Shown here one piece after another: positions 26,589 to 36,447 of a stretch of DNA of 64,000 nt (position 1 is the first letter of the stretch; each line of letters begins with the position of its first letter). This stretch comes from Oceanospirillum sp048270425 (GTDB taxonomy: Bacteria > Pseudomonadota > Gammaproteobacteria > Pseudomonadales > Halomonadaceae): assembly GCA_048270425.1 (NCBI GenBank), contig JBLWSY010000001.1:372001-436000 (forward strand), given 5' to 3'. The notes under the pieces were generated by a model. That model ran no database searches and was not told the DNA's origin. It saw only the letters and a list, made by a program, of their open reading frames with translations. Both the position numbers and the translations under genes were made by a program.

Positions 26589-28973
26589 TTATGCCGGAGA
26601 GGTTTCGGGGCTGAGGTAACGCTCCGAGAACTCTTCCAGTGGTAATGGACGACTGAAGAAGAAACCCTGGAATTCGTCAATCCCCAGCTCCTGAAGCATT
26701 CGGATCTGAACTTCGTTCTCGACACCTTCAGCGTTCACCCATAACCCGAGCCCGTGTCCTAACTCGATAACCGTGCGAATAATGGCTCTGTCCTGTGGGT
26801 CTTCGTGCATATCCATGACGAAGCTGCGGTCAATTTTAAGCTTATCCACCGGCAACTCTTTCAGGTAACTCAGAGAAGAGTAGCCGGTGCCAAAGTCGTC
26901 CAGAGCAACTTTAACACCAAGCTGACGAATCAGGTTGAGCGTATTGCGAACATTCTCAAGGCTGGTGATCATGTTCTCTTCGGTAATCTCAATACAGAGG
27001 CTTGCAGGTGGTATGTTGGTCTGTTTGACGACCTGATGCACATATTGCGCAAAATCACGTTGATTAAGGCGGTGCGCGGAAATATTGACAGAGAGTGATG
27101 GCAGGGCTTTGCCCTGACGTTGCCAGCAGCTCAGTTGCTCCGCCGCCTGCAAGAGTACCCAATCGTCGACCTTACTGATCAGACCGGTTTTCTCTGCGAC
27201 TGGAATAAACTCAAACGGTGGGACCAGGCCTTTTTCAGGATGTTGCCAACGGATCAGGACTTCAGCGCCAATCAGTTCTTTAGAGTCGGACTTCAGCAGG
27301 GGTTGATAGTAGAGGCAGAGTTCATCTTTCAGCAGTGCTTCGGAGAGCTCTTTCTCAACTTCCTGCTCTTTCAAAACGGCCAGCTGCATCTCAATGGCGA
27401 AGAAGGTATAGCGGTCACGTCCGGCAGATTTTGAGCGATAGAGTGCAAGATCTGCGTAGCGGAACAGCTGTTGCTGAACATCGCCTTCCTGAATCACATC
27501 TTTCGCCTCAGGATATAGCGCGATACCTGCACTGACAGTACAGCGAATCTCACTGTTGCCAAATTCAACCGGTTCGGAAAGCAGAGTAATCAGTTCGCGC
27601 AACTGACAGCCAATGAGTTCACGGTCAGCAACATTACTCAGGACAATGGCAAATTCATCGCCCCCCAGTCGGAAAATCTGAGCCCGATTACCAAAAAACT
27701 CCTGCAGACGATGGGCCGTTTTAATCAGCAGCATATCACCGGTGACATGGCCCTGGGTGTCGTTAATATCTTTGAAATTATCGAGATCCAGCACAATTAA
27801 CGCCAGAGAGGATAGCTCGCCATCATCGACATCGGCGACCAGATTACCCAGCTCGTTATGAAAACTGACACGATTTGGCAGGGTGGTCAGATTGTCAAAA
27901 TGGGCTAGGTGCTGAATGCGTTCCTGGGCACGTTTCTGGTCCGTAATATCCATCACAGAGCCTTCGATATGCTCTGGCATGTTATCTGTAGCGGGTACCA
28001 GCCGGTTGCTGACGGTGGCCCAGCGTTTGATACCGGCACGGGTATAGATCTCGACCTCGTTTAGGGTAAAGAAGCCCTCTTTACGCAGACGCTTCATCGC
28101 CTTCAGCCATTCGTGAGGGCGGACATAAACCTGCTTGCCAATATGTTGAATGGCATCGATACACTCGTCGGGAGAGCTAAAACCCAGAATGCGGGCCAGG
28201 GCTGGGTTTACGTTCAGATAGCGGCCTTCCAGAGTGCTCTGGTGCAGCCCTGTCATCGAGTTTTCGAAGATACTACGGAATTTATCTTCGGCGGTGATAA
28301 GCGCAGACTCAGCAGCTTTGTGGGCGCTGATATCGTACACGGTGCCAACAACAGATTCGGTAATACCCTGAGGATTTTTAAGCGCCCGGCCATTGAGTCG
28401 AATCCAGACCAGAGATCCGTCAATGCGCTTCATCTGTAGCTCCATCCCACGAACCTCGCCAAACAGATCCAGCTGACGCAGAAATTCTTCACGGTCTGAT
28501 TCAGAGTTATAGAGATCATGGGCAAGATGATCAATTGCATTGATCATATGAGAGGCGCATCTATAGCCAAAAGTATCCGCTAAAGCCTGATTAGCATAGA
28601 CGAGCTTGCCGTCACGGTTAGTTTTGTAGATTCCGTCGACAGAGTTTTCGAGAATAGCACGGGACTGCTCGCGATCTGTCTGGTTGAACGCCTGCAGCAG
28701 GTATTGGTTAGCTTCGGCAACGATAATCTGCCAGCGGTAACTTTCCGAATCCTGATAGCGAATATCAGCGTAATCGCCCACAAGGTTTGTACTTACGTCC
28801 AGCACTTTTTTCACGAGCTCTTCGGGTAAGAGCGCACTGCAATCGGTGAAGCCGAATTTAAGGCTCAGTTCTGACGCTGGCCGGTTAGAGCTTAGGCATT
28901 CCCCACTTACTGAGATCAGCACAACGGGTGTTGGGAGATCATAAAAGTGATGAATCAGAGATTGCGAGTCCAT
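26589..28973 (-). CDS. PAS/GGDEF/EAL cyclic di-GMP turnover protein
   Basis: 794 aa, no transmembrane segment. An N-terminal PAS-like region (1-100) and two clear PAS domains (about 105-225 and 228-350) precede GGDEF (355-520; intact GGDEF motif near 436) and EAL (530-785; EVL in place of EAL near 567, with DDFGTGYSSL intact). The inhibitory I-site RxxD before GGDEF is missing (GNRA at that place). Both activities look chemically possible, though proteins of this build are often net phosphodiesterases. The ribosome site is weak. Convergent with the exporter gene, 74 nt apart. Confidence 0.92.
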   Translation of the reverse strand: MDSQSLIHHFYDLPTPVVLISVSGECLSSNRPASELSLKFGFTDCSALLPEELVKKVLDVSTNLVGDYADIRYQDSESYRWQIIVAEANQYLLQAFNQTDREQSRAILENSVDGIYKTNRDGKLVYANQALADTFGYRCASHMINAIDHLAHDLYNSESDREEFLRQLDLFGEVRGMELQMKRIDGSLVWIRLNGRALKNPQGITESVVGTVYDISAHKAAESALITAEDKFRSIFENSMTGLHQSTLEGRYLNVNPALARILGFSSPDECIDAIQHIGKQVYVRPHEWLKAMKRLRKEGFFTLNEVEIYTRAGIKRWATVSNRLVPATDNMPEHIEGSVMDITDQKRAQERIQHLAHFDNLTTLPNRVSFHNELGNLVADVDDGELSSLALIVLDLDNFKDINDTQGHVTGDMLLIKTAHRLQEFFGNRAQIFRLGGDEFAIVLSNVADRELIGCQLRELITLLSEPVEFGNSEIRCTVSAGIALYPEAKDVIQEGDVQQQLFRYADLALYRSKSAGRDRYTFFAIEMQLAVLKEQEVEKELSEALLKDELCLYYQPLLKSDSKELIGAEVLIRWQHPEKGLVPPFEFIPVAEKTGLISKVDDWVLLQAAEQLSCWQRQGKALPSLSVNISAHRLNQRDFAQYVHQVVKQTNIPPASLCIEITEENMITSLENVRNTLNLIRQLGVKVALDDFGTGYSSLSYLKELPVDKLKIDRSFVMDMHEDPQDRAIIRTVIELGHGLGLWVNAEGVENEVQIRMLQELGIDEFQGFFFSRPLPLEEFSERYLSPETSPA

Positions 28974-29206
28974 AAATACTGGTATTACCTGGCCTTATAG
29001 CCCATTTCGATGGGCGATATTTTTTAAATTAAGATCAGTGTATCACTTTAAAATCAAAGTGTAACTTTAGGTAATTAACTGTTTTGTAACATGAAAGTGT
29101 TCCGGTGAATTAACCTATGTAGCGCTTGGAATTCTTTAAAGTGGGCTTGTGATGAGCTAAAGAAGGGATTAAAGCAGGTGTAATGGCTTCTTGGGGATGA
29201 AGATTA

Positions 29207-29233
29207 AAAAAAGGGAGGCAGTTTGCCTCCCTA
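29207..29233 (-). terminator. Terminator of the liu operon
   Basis: A 9-bp stem AGGGAGGCA / TGCCTCCCT (29213-29221 with 29225-29233) with a 3-nt loop and seven T on the minus strand. It lies about 150 nt past the liuE stop. The stretch 28974-29384 shows nothing else that I can support. Confidence 0.88.
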
Positions 29234-29384
29234 AATACAGATACTTCAGGGCACAGAGGAGAAGTAACTATTTTGGTGAAACGGTTTTCGGAGCACTTGC
29301 TAAGTAAAGCGACGGAGAGCATTCCGAAAACATACCCGCAGCACCAATGGCTATTTGTTCGGCATTGGCGCTACAGGTTGATCG

Positions 29385-30290
29385 TCAGGATGACATCGCT
29401 AAACCCACCCGTGAACGATTCGTGCTGCCGATAGCCTCAGTAATAAAGTTACCGGTTGCCACCAGCTTGTTCAGGTCGATACCGGTTTCGATACCCAGTC
29501 CCTGAAGCAGGTAAACCACATCTTCGGTTGCCACGTTGCCGGAAGCGCCTTTGGCGTAAGGGCAACCACCAAGACCACCCACAGAGCTATCCACCACGGC
29601 AACGCCTTCTTCAAGCACAGCGTAAATATTGGCCAGTGCCTGACCGTAGGTATCGTGGAAGTGGGCCGCCAGTTTCTCCACCGGAACCACTTTAGCCACT
29701 TCACGGATCATCGCTTTGGCTTTCAGTGGGGTGCCGACACCGATCGTGTCGCCGAGGGAAATCTCGTAGCAGCCCATTTCATAAAGGGTTTTAGCCACTT
29801 CTGCGACCTTCTCAGGAGCGATATCGCCTTCATAAGGGCAGCCCAGTACGCAGGAAACATAACCCCGTACTTTCAGGTTGTTGGCTTTGGCCAGCTCCAT
29901 CACAGGGGCAAAACGCTCAAGGCTTTCAGCGATTGAGCAGTTGATGTTCTTCCGGGAGAAGGCTTCGGAAGCCGCACCAAACACGGCTACCTCATCAACA
30001 CCGGCAGCAATGGCGGATTCCAGACCTTTCAGGTTTGGCGTAAGAGCGGCGTAGGTGACGCCACTCTTACGGTTCAGGCCGGTAATCACCTCAGTGGCAT
30101 CACCCATCTGAGGCACCCACTTAGGGGAGACAAAACTTGCGGACTCGATATAAGCCACACCGGCATCTGCCAGTTTGTCGATCAGCTGAAGTTTGACGTC
30201 AGTGCTGATGACGCCTTTTTCATTCTGCAGGCCATCACGGGGGCCAACCTCAACGATGCGTACTGATTTTGGGAGTTGCTGTTCAGCCAT
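29385..30290 (-). CDS. liuE: Hydroxymethylglutaryl-CoA lyase
   Basis: Cleaves HMG-CoA to acetyl-CoA and acetoacetate, the last step of leucine catabolism. 301 aa, TIM-barrel of the HMGL family. The metal and substrate motif VEVGPRDGLQNEK is at residues 12-24. ISLGDTIGVGTP and HFHDTYGQALAN follow. The family's reactive Cys signature is present as SVGGLGGCPYAKGASGN. The start is 2 nt past the liuD stop. Its acetoacetate product is the substrate of AacS encoded at 22.2 kb. Confidence 0.96.
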   Translation of the reverse strand: MAEQQLPKSVRIVEVGPRDGLQNEKGVISTDVKLQLIDKLADAGVAYIESASFVSPKWVPQMGDATEVITGLNRKSGVTYAALTPNLKGLESAIAAGVDEVAVFGAASEAFSRKNINCSIAESLERFAPVMELAKANNLKVRGYVSCVLGCPYEGDIAPEKVAEVAKTLYEMGCYEISLGDTIGVGTPLKAKAMIREVAKVVPVEKLAAHFHDTYGQALANIYAVLEEGVAVVDSSVGGLGGCPYAKGASGNVATEDVVYLLQGLGIETGIDLNKLVATGNFITEAIGSTNRSRVGLAMSS

Positions 30291-30292
30291 GA

Positions 30293-32311
30293 TCAGGCCT
30301 CCTCAGCTTCAAAGGCCAGCAGGTCAGCGCCGCCTTCCACCAGATCACCCGGCTGGAAGAAGATCTCAGTCACAGTGCCGTCGGCGGATGCTGTGATGGT
30401 GTGCTCCATCTTCATCGCTTCCATAATCACCATAGCGGTGCCTTTAGTGACTTTCTGACCAGGCTCAACCAGAACCGCAACGATGCTGCCGTTCATAGGG
30501 GCTGTCAGACTGCCGCCTTCTTCTTCAAAGTCGTGGTTATCAAGATCCGGGCGCTGCCACTGGAACTCAAAAGCCCCCTGATCGGTGAAGACCGTGACAT
30601 GACCGTTCAGTTCAGCAACAAAGGCGTTACGGCTGTGGCCGTTGAGGCTTGCCTGCAGTCGATCATCGGTCAGCGTACCGTCAGCGATCATGATGTGGCC
30701 GTCCAGTGTCAGACGGAAACCACGATCCAGCCAATTGACGGTGACTGTGTGCTCGATTTTGTCATCCCCTGCCGCATCCTGAGTGAAACGCACCACATGG
30801 GTGGGGTCTTCGTTCAGACGCCAGCCGGAGAACTGGTGCCAGGGCGAGGTTTCATCGTGGCTGCGTACTGCCTGCGCCTGACGATCCTGTTTCTGCTTCA
30901 GCAGGGTGTAAAGCGTTGCCATTGCCAGCGGGTTTGCACTTTGTGAACCACCATGAGCCTCAAACAGATCCGCTTCATGTTTTTCGATAAAGCCGGTATC
31001 CAGCTCCGCATCACGGAACGCGGTGTTATCGATCAGGCGTTTCAGGAAGTGGGTATTGGTCTTCATACCGGCGATACGGTATTCCGTCAGCGCCTGGCTC
31101 ATGCGCTGCATGGCGCGGTCACGGTTCTCATCCCAAACGATCAGTTTGGCAATCATAGGATCGTAATAGATGCTGACTTCGTCACCTTCACGAACACCGG
31201 TATCAACACGTACGTAACGATTCTCTTCCGGCGTGCGCAGGTATTCCAGTTTACCGGTGGCAGGCAGGAAATCGTTATCCGGGTCTTCCGCGTAGATACG
31301 CACTTCTACCGCGTGGCCGTTAATCTGTACTTCGTCCTGCTTGATCGGCAGAGGCTGACCTGAGGCGACAGCCAGCTGCCATTCCACCAGATCCTGACCG
31401 GTAATCAGCTCGGTCACCGGGTGTTCAACCTGCAGTCGGGTGTTCATCTCCATAAAGTAGAAGGAACCGTCTTCATCGAGCAGGAATTCCACCGTACCTG
31501 CGCCAACATAGCCGATCGCTTCAGCAGCACGCACTGCAGCTTCACCCATGGCTTTACGCAGTTCATCGGACATACCCGGAGCCGGTGCTTCCTCAACCAC
31601 TTTCTGGTGACGACGCTGTACTGAGCAATCACGCTCTGCCAGATAAACACTGTTGCCGTGCTGGTCACAGAACACCTGAATCTCAACGTGACGTGGCTTG
31701 GTGAGGTATTTCTCAACCAGCATGGTGTCATCGGCAAAGCCGTTCATCGCTTCACGCTTGGCGGCATCCAGAGCACTGATGAACTCATCTGCTGACCAGA
31801 CCACACGCATACCCTTACCACCGCCACCAGCGGTAGCTTTCAGCAGTACCGGATAGCCCATCTCGTCAGAGTGTTTTTTCAGCAGGGCAGGGTCCTGATC
31901 TTCACCATGGTAGCCGGGAACCAGTGGCACCTTGGCTTCCTCCATAATGCGCTTAGCGGCACTTTTGGAGCCCATCGCTTCGATAGCGGACGCAGGAGGG
32001 CCGATAAAGACCACGCCAGCTTCCTGACATTTCTGTACAAAAGGCGCGTTCTCAGACAGGAAGCCGTAACCCGGGTGAATCGCCTGAGCACCGGTTTCCT
32101 GAGCCACCTGCAGAATGGTGTCCATTTTCAGGTAGCTGTCTTTACTGGCCGCAGGGCCAACACAGACCGCTTCATCGGCCATCGCCACATGCATCGCATT
32201 GGCATCAGCTTCGGAATAGACCGCCACACAGCGAATACCCAGCTTGTGCGCAGTACGGATCACGCGGCAGGCGATCTCGCCACGGTTTGCAATCAGAATT
32301 TTATTAAACAT
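30293..32311 (-). CDS. liuD: Methylcrotonyl-CoA carboxylase, biotin-carrying alpha subunit
   Basis: ATP-dependent biotin carboxylase plus biotin carrier, 672 aa from MFNKILIANRGEIACRV at 32311 (GGGAGAG upstream); the extra six residues of the longer frame are not supported. The ATP-grasp Gly-rich loop KATAGGGGKGMRVV, catalytic EMNTRLQVEHPVTE and a C-terminal biotinyl domain with EAMKMEH (Lys634) are intact. It works with the LiuB carboxyltransferase to carboxylate 3-methylcrotonyl-CoA. Propionyl-CoA carboxylase alpha subunits are similar, but the liu context is decisive. Confidence 0.95.
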   Translation of the reverse strand: MFNKILIANRGEIACRVIRTAHKLGIRCVAVYSEADANAMHVAMADEAVCVGPAASKDSYLKMDTILQVAQETGAQAIHPGYGFLSENAPFVQKCQEAGVVFIGPPASAIEAMGSKSAAKRIMEEAKVPLVPGYHGEDQDPALLKKHSDEMGYPVLLKATAGGGGKGMRVVWSADEFISALDAAKREAMNGFADDTMLVEKYLTKPRHVEIQVFCDQHGNSVYLAERDCSVQRRHQKVVEEAPAPGMSDELRKAMGEAAVRAAEAIGYVGAGTVEFLLDEDGSFYFMEMNTRLQVEHPVTELITGQDLVEWQLAVASGQPLPIKQDEVQINGHAVEVRIYAEDPDNDFLPATGKLEYLRTPEENRYVRVDTGVREGDEVSIYYDPMIAKLIVWDENRDRAMQRMSQALTEYRIAGMKTNTHFLKRLIDNTAFRDAELDTGFIEKHEADLFEAHGGSQSANPLAMATLYTLLKQKQDRQAQAVRSHDETSPWHQFSGWRLNEDPTHVVRFTQDAAGDDKIEHTVTVNWLDRGFRLTLDGHIMIADGTLTDDRLQASLNGHSRNAFVAELNGHVTVFTDQGAFEFQWQRPDLDNHDFEEEGGSLTAPMNGSIVAVLVEPGQKVTKGTAMVIMEAMKMEHTITASADGTVTEIFFQPGDLVEGGADLLAFEAEEA

Positions 32312-32349
32312 CGTTAATCTCTCCCACATTCACAGGATCAGCGCAGTCC

Positions 32350-33144
32350 TCAGGACTGCTGCCAACCCGGAGCACGTTTTTCGAAGAACGCACTCAGACC
32401 TTCCTGACCTTCCTCAGAGACACGGATTTCAGCGATCAGGCGTTGGGTGTATTCGATCATCTCCTGATCGATCGGGCCTTTAGCGACACGGGCGATCAGT
32501 TCTTTGGTGCGGCGGACACTCTGCGGGCTGTTGGCCAGCAGTTTCTGTGTCATATCTTCAAGGGCGCTTTCCATCTCATCCTGAGCCACATACAGATGAG
32601 CCAGCCCCATCTCAACAGCTTGTTCACCGTTGAAGACTTCAGCGGTCAGGAAATAGCGACGAGCAGCACGTTCACCCATGGCCGCCACCACAAAGGGGCT
32701 GATCACCGCAGGGGAGAGACCGATTTTGACTTCGCTCAGGCAGAAGCGGGCTTTTTCCGTAGCGATACAGATATCGCAGCACGCCGCTAAGCCCACAGCG
32801 CCGCCATAGGCTGCGCCCTGTACCAGAGCGATCGTGGGTTTGTTCAGATTGTTCAGGGTGTGCATCAGGCGAGCCAGTTCACCAGCATCTTTGAAGTTAT
32901 CTTCAAAGCTGTATTGCGCCATACGCTTCATCCAGCCCAGATCGGCACCGGCGGAGAAGGACTTGCCATTGGAGCGCAGCACAACCACGCGTACAGCATC
33001 GTTGGCGTTCAGGTCATCCAGAACCGCCAGAATGTCAGCGATCAGCTTGTCGTCAAAGGCGTTATGCACTTCAGGTCGGTTCAGAATGACTGAGGCCACA
33101 CCCTGATCGGAGATTTCGCAAAGCACTTGTTTCTCAGTTGTCAT
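32350..33144 (-). CDS. liuC: Methylglutaconyl-CoA hydratase
   Basis: Crotonase-fold enzyme of 264 aa hydrating 3-methylglutaconyl-CoA to HMG-CoA. SFSAGADLGWMKRM and GAAYGGAVGLAACCD form the oxyanion hole and FCLSEVKIGLSPAVISPFV the second catalytic segment, which is characteristic of the LiuC/AUH group. It lies 15 nt after liuB and 38 nt before liuD. Confidence 0.93.
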   Translation of the reverse strand: MTTEKQVLCEISDQGVASVILNRPEVHNAFDDKLIADILAVLDDLNANDAVRVVVLRSNGKSFSAGADLGWMKRMAQYSFEDNFKDAGELARLMHTLNNLNKPTIALVQGAAYGGAVGLAACCDICIATEKARFCLSEVKIGLSPAVISPFVVAAMGERAARRYFLTAEVFNGEQAVEMGLAHLYVAQDEMESALEDMTQKLLANSPQSVRRTKELIARVAKGPIDQEMIEYTQRLIAEIRVSEEGQEGLSAFFEKRAPGWQQS

Positions 33145-33159
33145 GATCCAGATCTCCGA

Positions 33160-34767
33160 TTACATGCGGAACACGCCAAAGCGTGTCTCACGTACAGGTG
33201 CATTCAGAGCGGCAGAGATCGCAAGACCCAGTACGTCACGGGTTTGCGCCGGATCGATCACGCCGTCATCCCAGAGACGGGCGCTGGCGTAGTAGGGGTG
33301 ACCCTGATGCTCGTACTGATCAACAATCGGCTTCTTGAACGCAGCTTCGTCATCCGCTGCCCACTGCTCACCTTTACGCTCCATATTGTCGCGCTTCACC
33401 TGAGCCAGTACACCGGCAGCCTGTTCGCCACCCATGACTGAGATGCGGGAATTTGGCCACATCCACATCAGGTTCGGATCATAGGCGCGGCCACACATGC
33501 CGTAGTTACCGGCACCGAAACTACCGCCGATCAGCATGGTGAATTTAGGTACTTTGGCGCAGGCTACAGCCGTTACCATTTTGGCACCGTTTTTCGCGAT
33601 TCCTTCGGATTCGTACTTACCACCCACCATAAAGCCGGTGATGTTCTGCAGGAATACCAGAGGAATATTGCGTTGGGCACACAGCTCGATAAAGTGCGCG
33701 CCTTTCAGCGCCGCTTCAGAGAAGAGTACGCCGTTGTTGGCAACGATACCCACTGGATAGCCGTGGATACGGGCAAAACCTGTTACCAGAGTTGTCCCGT
33801 AAAGTTGTTTGAACTCATCAAATTCTGAGCCATCCACCACACGGGCGATCACTTCACGCACATCATAAGGCTTACGCAGGTCTTCAGAGACGATGCCGTA
33901 GATCTCTTCCGGATCGTACAGCGGCGGACGGGAAGGCTGGATATCCAGTTCCACTTTTTTGTTCGGATTCAGACGGGCCACACACTGACGGGCGATCTGC
34001 AGCGCGTGCTGATCGTTCATCGCGTAATGGTCAGCCACACCGGAGGTTTTACAGTGCACGTCAGCACCACCCAGATCTTCTGCGGAGATCACTTCACCCG
34101 TCGCTGCTTTTACCAGCGGAGGCCCCGCCAGAAAGATGGTGCCTTGCTGGCGCACAATAATGGATTCATCCGCCATAGCCGGTACATAAGCACCACCGGC
34201 AGTACAGGAACCCATTACCACAGCGATCTGCGGGATACCTTTGGCGGACATATTGGCCTGATTGTAGAAAATACGGCCAAAGTGATCACGATCCGGGAAT
34301 ACTTCATCCTGATTCGGCAGGTTGGCGCCACCGGAATCCACCAGGTAGATACAAGGCAGGTGGTTCTTCTCAGCAATCTCCTGCGCACGCAGGTGCTTTT
34401 TAACGGTCAGCGGGTAGTAGGTGCCGCCTTTGGTGGTGGCATCGTTAGCGATGATCATGCATTCCTGACCGCTGACACGACCGATGCCGGTAATAATGCC
34501 TGCAGAAGGCACGTAATCTTTATAAACATTCAGACCCGCCAGCTGCGACAGCTCCATAAAGGGAGCGCCTTCGTCCAGCAGGCCATTGATACGGTCACGG
34601 GGCAGCAGCTTGCCACGATCCAGATGTTTTTTCTGGGCAGCTTCACCGCCACCTTTTTTAATCTCAGCCAGTTGCTCACGCAGATCCTGTACCAGACGCT
34701 TCATGTTGCCCAGGTTGGTCTGGAACTCTTCGGAGCGGGTATTTATTTTGCTTTTGATAACCGCCAT
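33160..34767 (-). CDS. liuB: Methylcrotonyl-CoA carboxylase, carboxyltransferase beta subunit
   Basis: 535-aa carboxyltransferase that moves the carboxyl group from biotin on LiuD to 3-methylcrotonyl-CoA. N-terminal KKHLDRGKLLPRDRINGLLD, the acyl-CoA oxyanion motif GSCTAGGAYVPAMADES and the second-domain motif GGSFGAGNYGMCGRAYDP are intact. Length matches MCC beta subunits. The ATG is preceded by AGGAG. It follows liuA after a 230-nt gap containing a TCCCGG/CCGGGA inverted repeat (34896-34920). Confidence 0.95.
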   Translation of the reverse strand: MAVIKSKINTRSEEFQTNLGNMKRLVQDLREQLAEIKKGGGEAAQKKHLDRGKLLPRDRINGLLDEGAPFMELSQLAGLNVYKDYVPSAGIITGIGRVSGQECMIIANDATTKGGTYYPLTVKKHLRAQEIAEKNHLPCIYLVDSGGANLPNQDEVFPDRDHFGRIFYNQANMSAKGIPQIAVVMGSCTAGGAYVPAMADESIIVRQQGTIFLAGPPLVKAATGEVISAEDLGGADVHCKTSGVADHYAMNDQHALQIARQCVARLNPNKKVELDIQPSRPPLYDPEEIYGIVSEDLRKPYDVREVIARVVDGSEFDEFKQLYGTTLVTGFARIHGYPVGIVANNGVLFSEAALKGAHFIELCAQRNIPLVFLQNITGFMVGGKYESEGIAKNGAKMVTAVACAKVPKFTMLIGGSFGAGNYGMCGRAYDPNLMWMWPNSRISVMGGEQAAGVLAQVKRDNMERKGEQWAADDEAAFKKPIVDQYEHQGHPYYASARLWDDGVIDPAQTRDVLGLAISAALNAPVRETRFGVFRM

Positions 34768-34997
34768 GGTTAGCTCCTGAAATTAAATTGGCAAGACAGA
34801 CTGACGTTTCGTCGTGCAGGGGGGCTTTCTGAAACGCCAAACAGCCTTAAGACTCATAAAAAGTCGTTTAGGACTGTCTGCCTTGCCAGACCTGTTCCCG
34901 GCAGGTAGTTCCTACCGGGAGAAAGGATTGAAATAGGTAAAAAGGCTGGCTGTCTATGGCTGTTTTAGCTCAACAGAGGCCAGCACAGAGGAGAGTC

Positions 34998-36167
34998 TTA
35001 CTTGGATTCTGCGAAGATCTCGCGGCCGATCAGCATACGGCGAACTTCGGAAGTACCGGCACCGATCTCGTACAGTTTGGCGTCACGCAGCAGGCGGCCG
35101 GTAGGGAATTCATTGATATAGCCGTTGCCGCCCAGCAGCTGAATAGAATCCAGTGCAACCTGAGTCGCTTTCTCTGCACAGTACAGAATCACACCGGCAG
35201 CATCTTTACGGCTGGTTTCGCCACGGTCACAGGCACGGGCAACAGCGTACAGGTAAGACTTACAGGCGTTCATAGTAGTGTACATATCCGCCACTTTACC
35301 CTGAACCAGCTGGAACTCACCGATGGACTGACCAAACTGCTGGCGGTCATGGATATAAGGAACAACGATATCCATCGCAGCCTGCATGATACCGGTAGGG
35401 CCGCCGGTCAGAACGGTACGCTCGTAGTCAAGACCGCTCATCAGAACGCGAACACCTTTACCTACTTCGCCCAGTACGTTTTCTTCCGGTACTTCACAGT
35501 CTTCAAATACCAGCTCACAGGTGTTGGAACCACGCATACCCAGCTTGTCCAGCTTCTGGTGACGGCTGAAGCCCGGGAAATCACGCTCAACGATGAAAGC
35601 AGTAATGCCTTTAGAGCCCGCAGAAGTATCAGTCTTAGCATAGATCACGTAGGTGTTGGCATCTGGACCGTTGGTGATCCACATTTTGTTACCGTTCAGG
35701 ATGTAGCGATCGCCTTTTTTCTCAGCGCGTAGCTTCATACCGACAACATCAGAACCGGCACCTGGCTCAGACATTGCCAGTGCGCCAATGTGCTCACCGG
35801 AAACCAGTTTGGGCAGGTATTTCTCTTTCTGCGCCTGATTACCGTTCAGTTTGATCTGGTTCACACACAGGTTGGAGTGGGCACCGTAGGACAGGCCAAC
35901 AGAAGCAGAGGCACGGGAGATCTCTTCCATCGCGATAACGTGAGCCAGATAGCCCATTTCAGAACCGCCAAACTCTTCAGATACCGTGATACCCAGAAGA
36001 CCCATATCACCAAATTTACGCCACAGATCAGCCGGGAACTCATTATCGTGGTCGATCTGGGCTGCACGCGGAGCAATCTCTTCTGCCGCGAAACGATTTA
36101 CCTGCTCGCGCAGCATGTCGTAAGTATCGCCCAGGCCAAAGTTAAACTCTTTGTAGATGGATTTCAT
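34998..36167 (-). CDS. liuA: Isovaleryl-CoA dehydrogenase
   Basis: FAD-dependent acyl-CoA dehydrogenase, 389 aa, oxidising isovaleryl-CoA to 3-methylcrotonyl-CoA and passing electrons to ETF. SEPGAGSDVVGMKLRAEKKG and KMWITNGPDA are family motifs. The catalytic Glu sits in the helix segment GLDYERTVLTGGP, the position specific to isovaleryl-CoA dehydrogenases. The C-terminus has YEIGAGTSEVRRMLIGRE. It is first in liuABCDE. AAAGAGG precedes the ATG, AACAATAAAAA lies in the leader (sense strand of 36191-36200), and a LiuR palindrome lies 124 nt upstream. Confidence 0.96.
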   Translation of the reverse strand: MKSIYKEFNFGLGDTYDMLREQVNRFAAEEIAPRAAQIDHDNEFPADLWRKFGDMGLLGITVSEEFGGSEMGYLAHVIAMEEISRASASVGLSYGAHSNLCVNQIKLNGNQAQKEKYLPKLVSGEHIGALAMSEPGAGSDVVGMKLRAEKKGDRYILNGNKMWITNGPDANTYVIYAKTDTSAGSKGITAFIVERDFPGFSRHQKLDKLGMRGSNTCELVFEDCEVPEENVLGEVGKGVRVLMSGLDYERTVLTGGPTGIMQAAMDIVVPYIHDRQQFGQSIGEFQLVQGKVADMYTTMNACKSYLYAVARACDRGETSRKDAAGVILYCAEKATQVALDSIQLLGGNGYINEFPTGRLLRDAKLYEIGAGTSEVRRMLIGREIFAESK

Positions 36168-36290
36168 GGCGTTGCCTCTTTATTGCTAATTTTTATTGTT
36201 CGGGTTTGATGTTGCTGTTCTTTGGGGGTGGTTTTCCGTGCATGGCGAAAACACACCCTCTGATATTCGATGGAGTAAATTTAATTCAAG

Positions 36291-36307
36291 TTGACGTTAA
36301 CGTAAAG
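36291..36307. promoter_or_regulatory. LiuR-type operator upstream of liuA
   Basis: TTGACGTTAACGTAAAG, matching the palindromic ACGTTWACGT motif repeated at five places in the window. It lies between liuA (minus) and the HEAT-like gene (plus). MerR-type operators sit in the promoter spacer, which fits initiation of the liu operon here. Confidence 0.85.
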
Positions 36308-36447
36308 GGAAATTTTGATAGGTGTTTGTACGCTACTGGTACCAGCGTGCGAACCTTGTCACAGATGCCTGCATTTACCTCGGTACACACGGCCGATACA
36401 CTCTCTGCTTTTCTGAGTGGTGTAATCCAAAGTTTGAAAGGGAATTT

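Noticed and set aside
34860..34920. Possible terminator between liuA and liuB
   Set aside because: There is a TCCCGG/CCGGGA inverted repeat, but it has no T run and the operon continues, so it was mentioned only as a structure in the gap.
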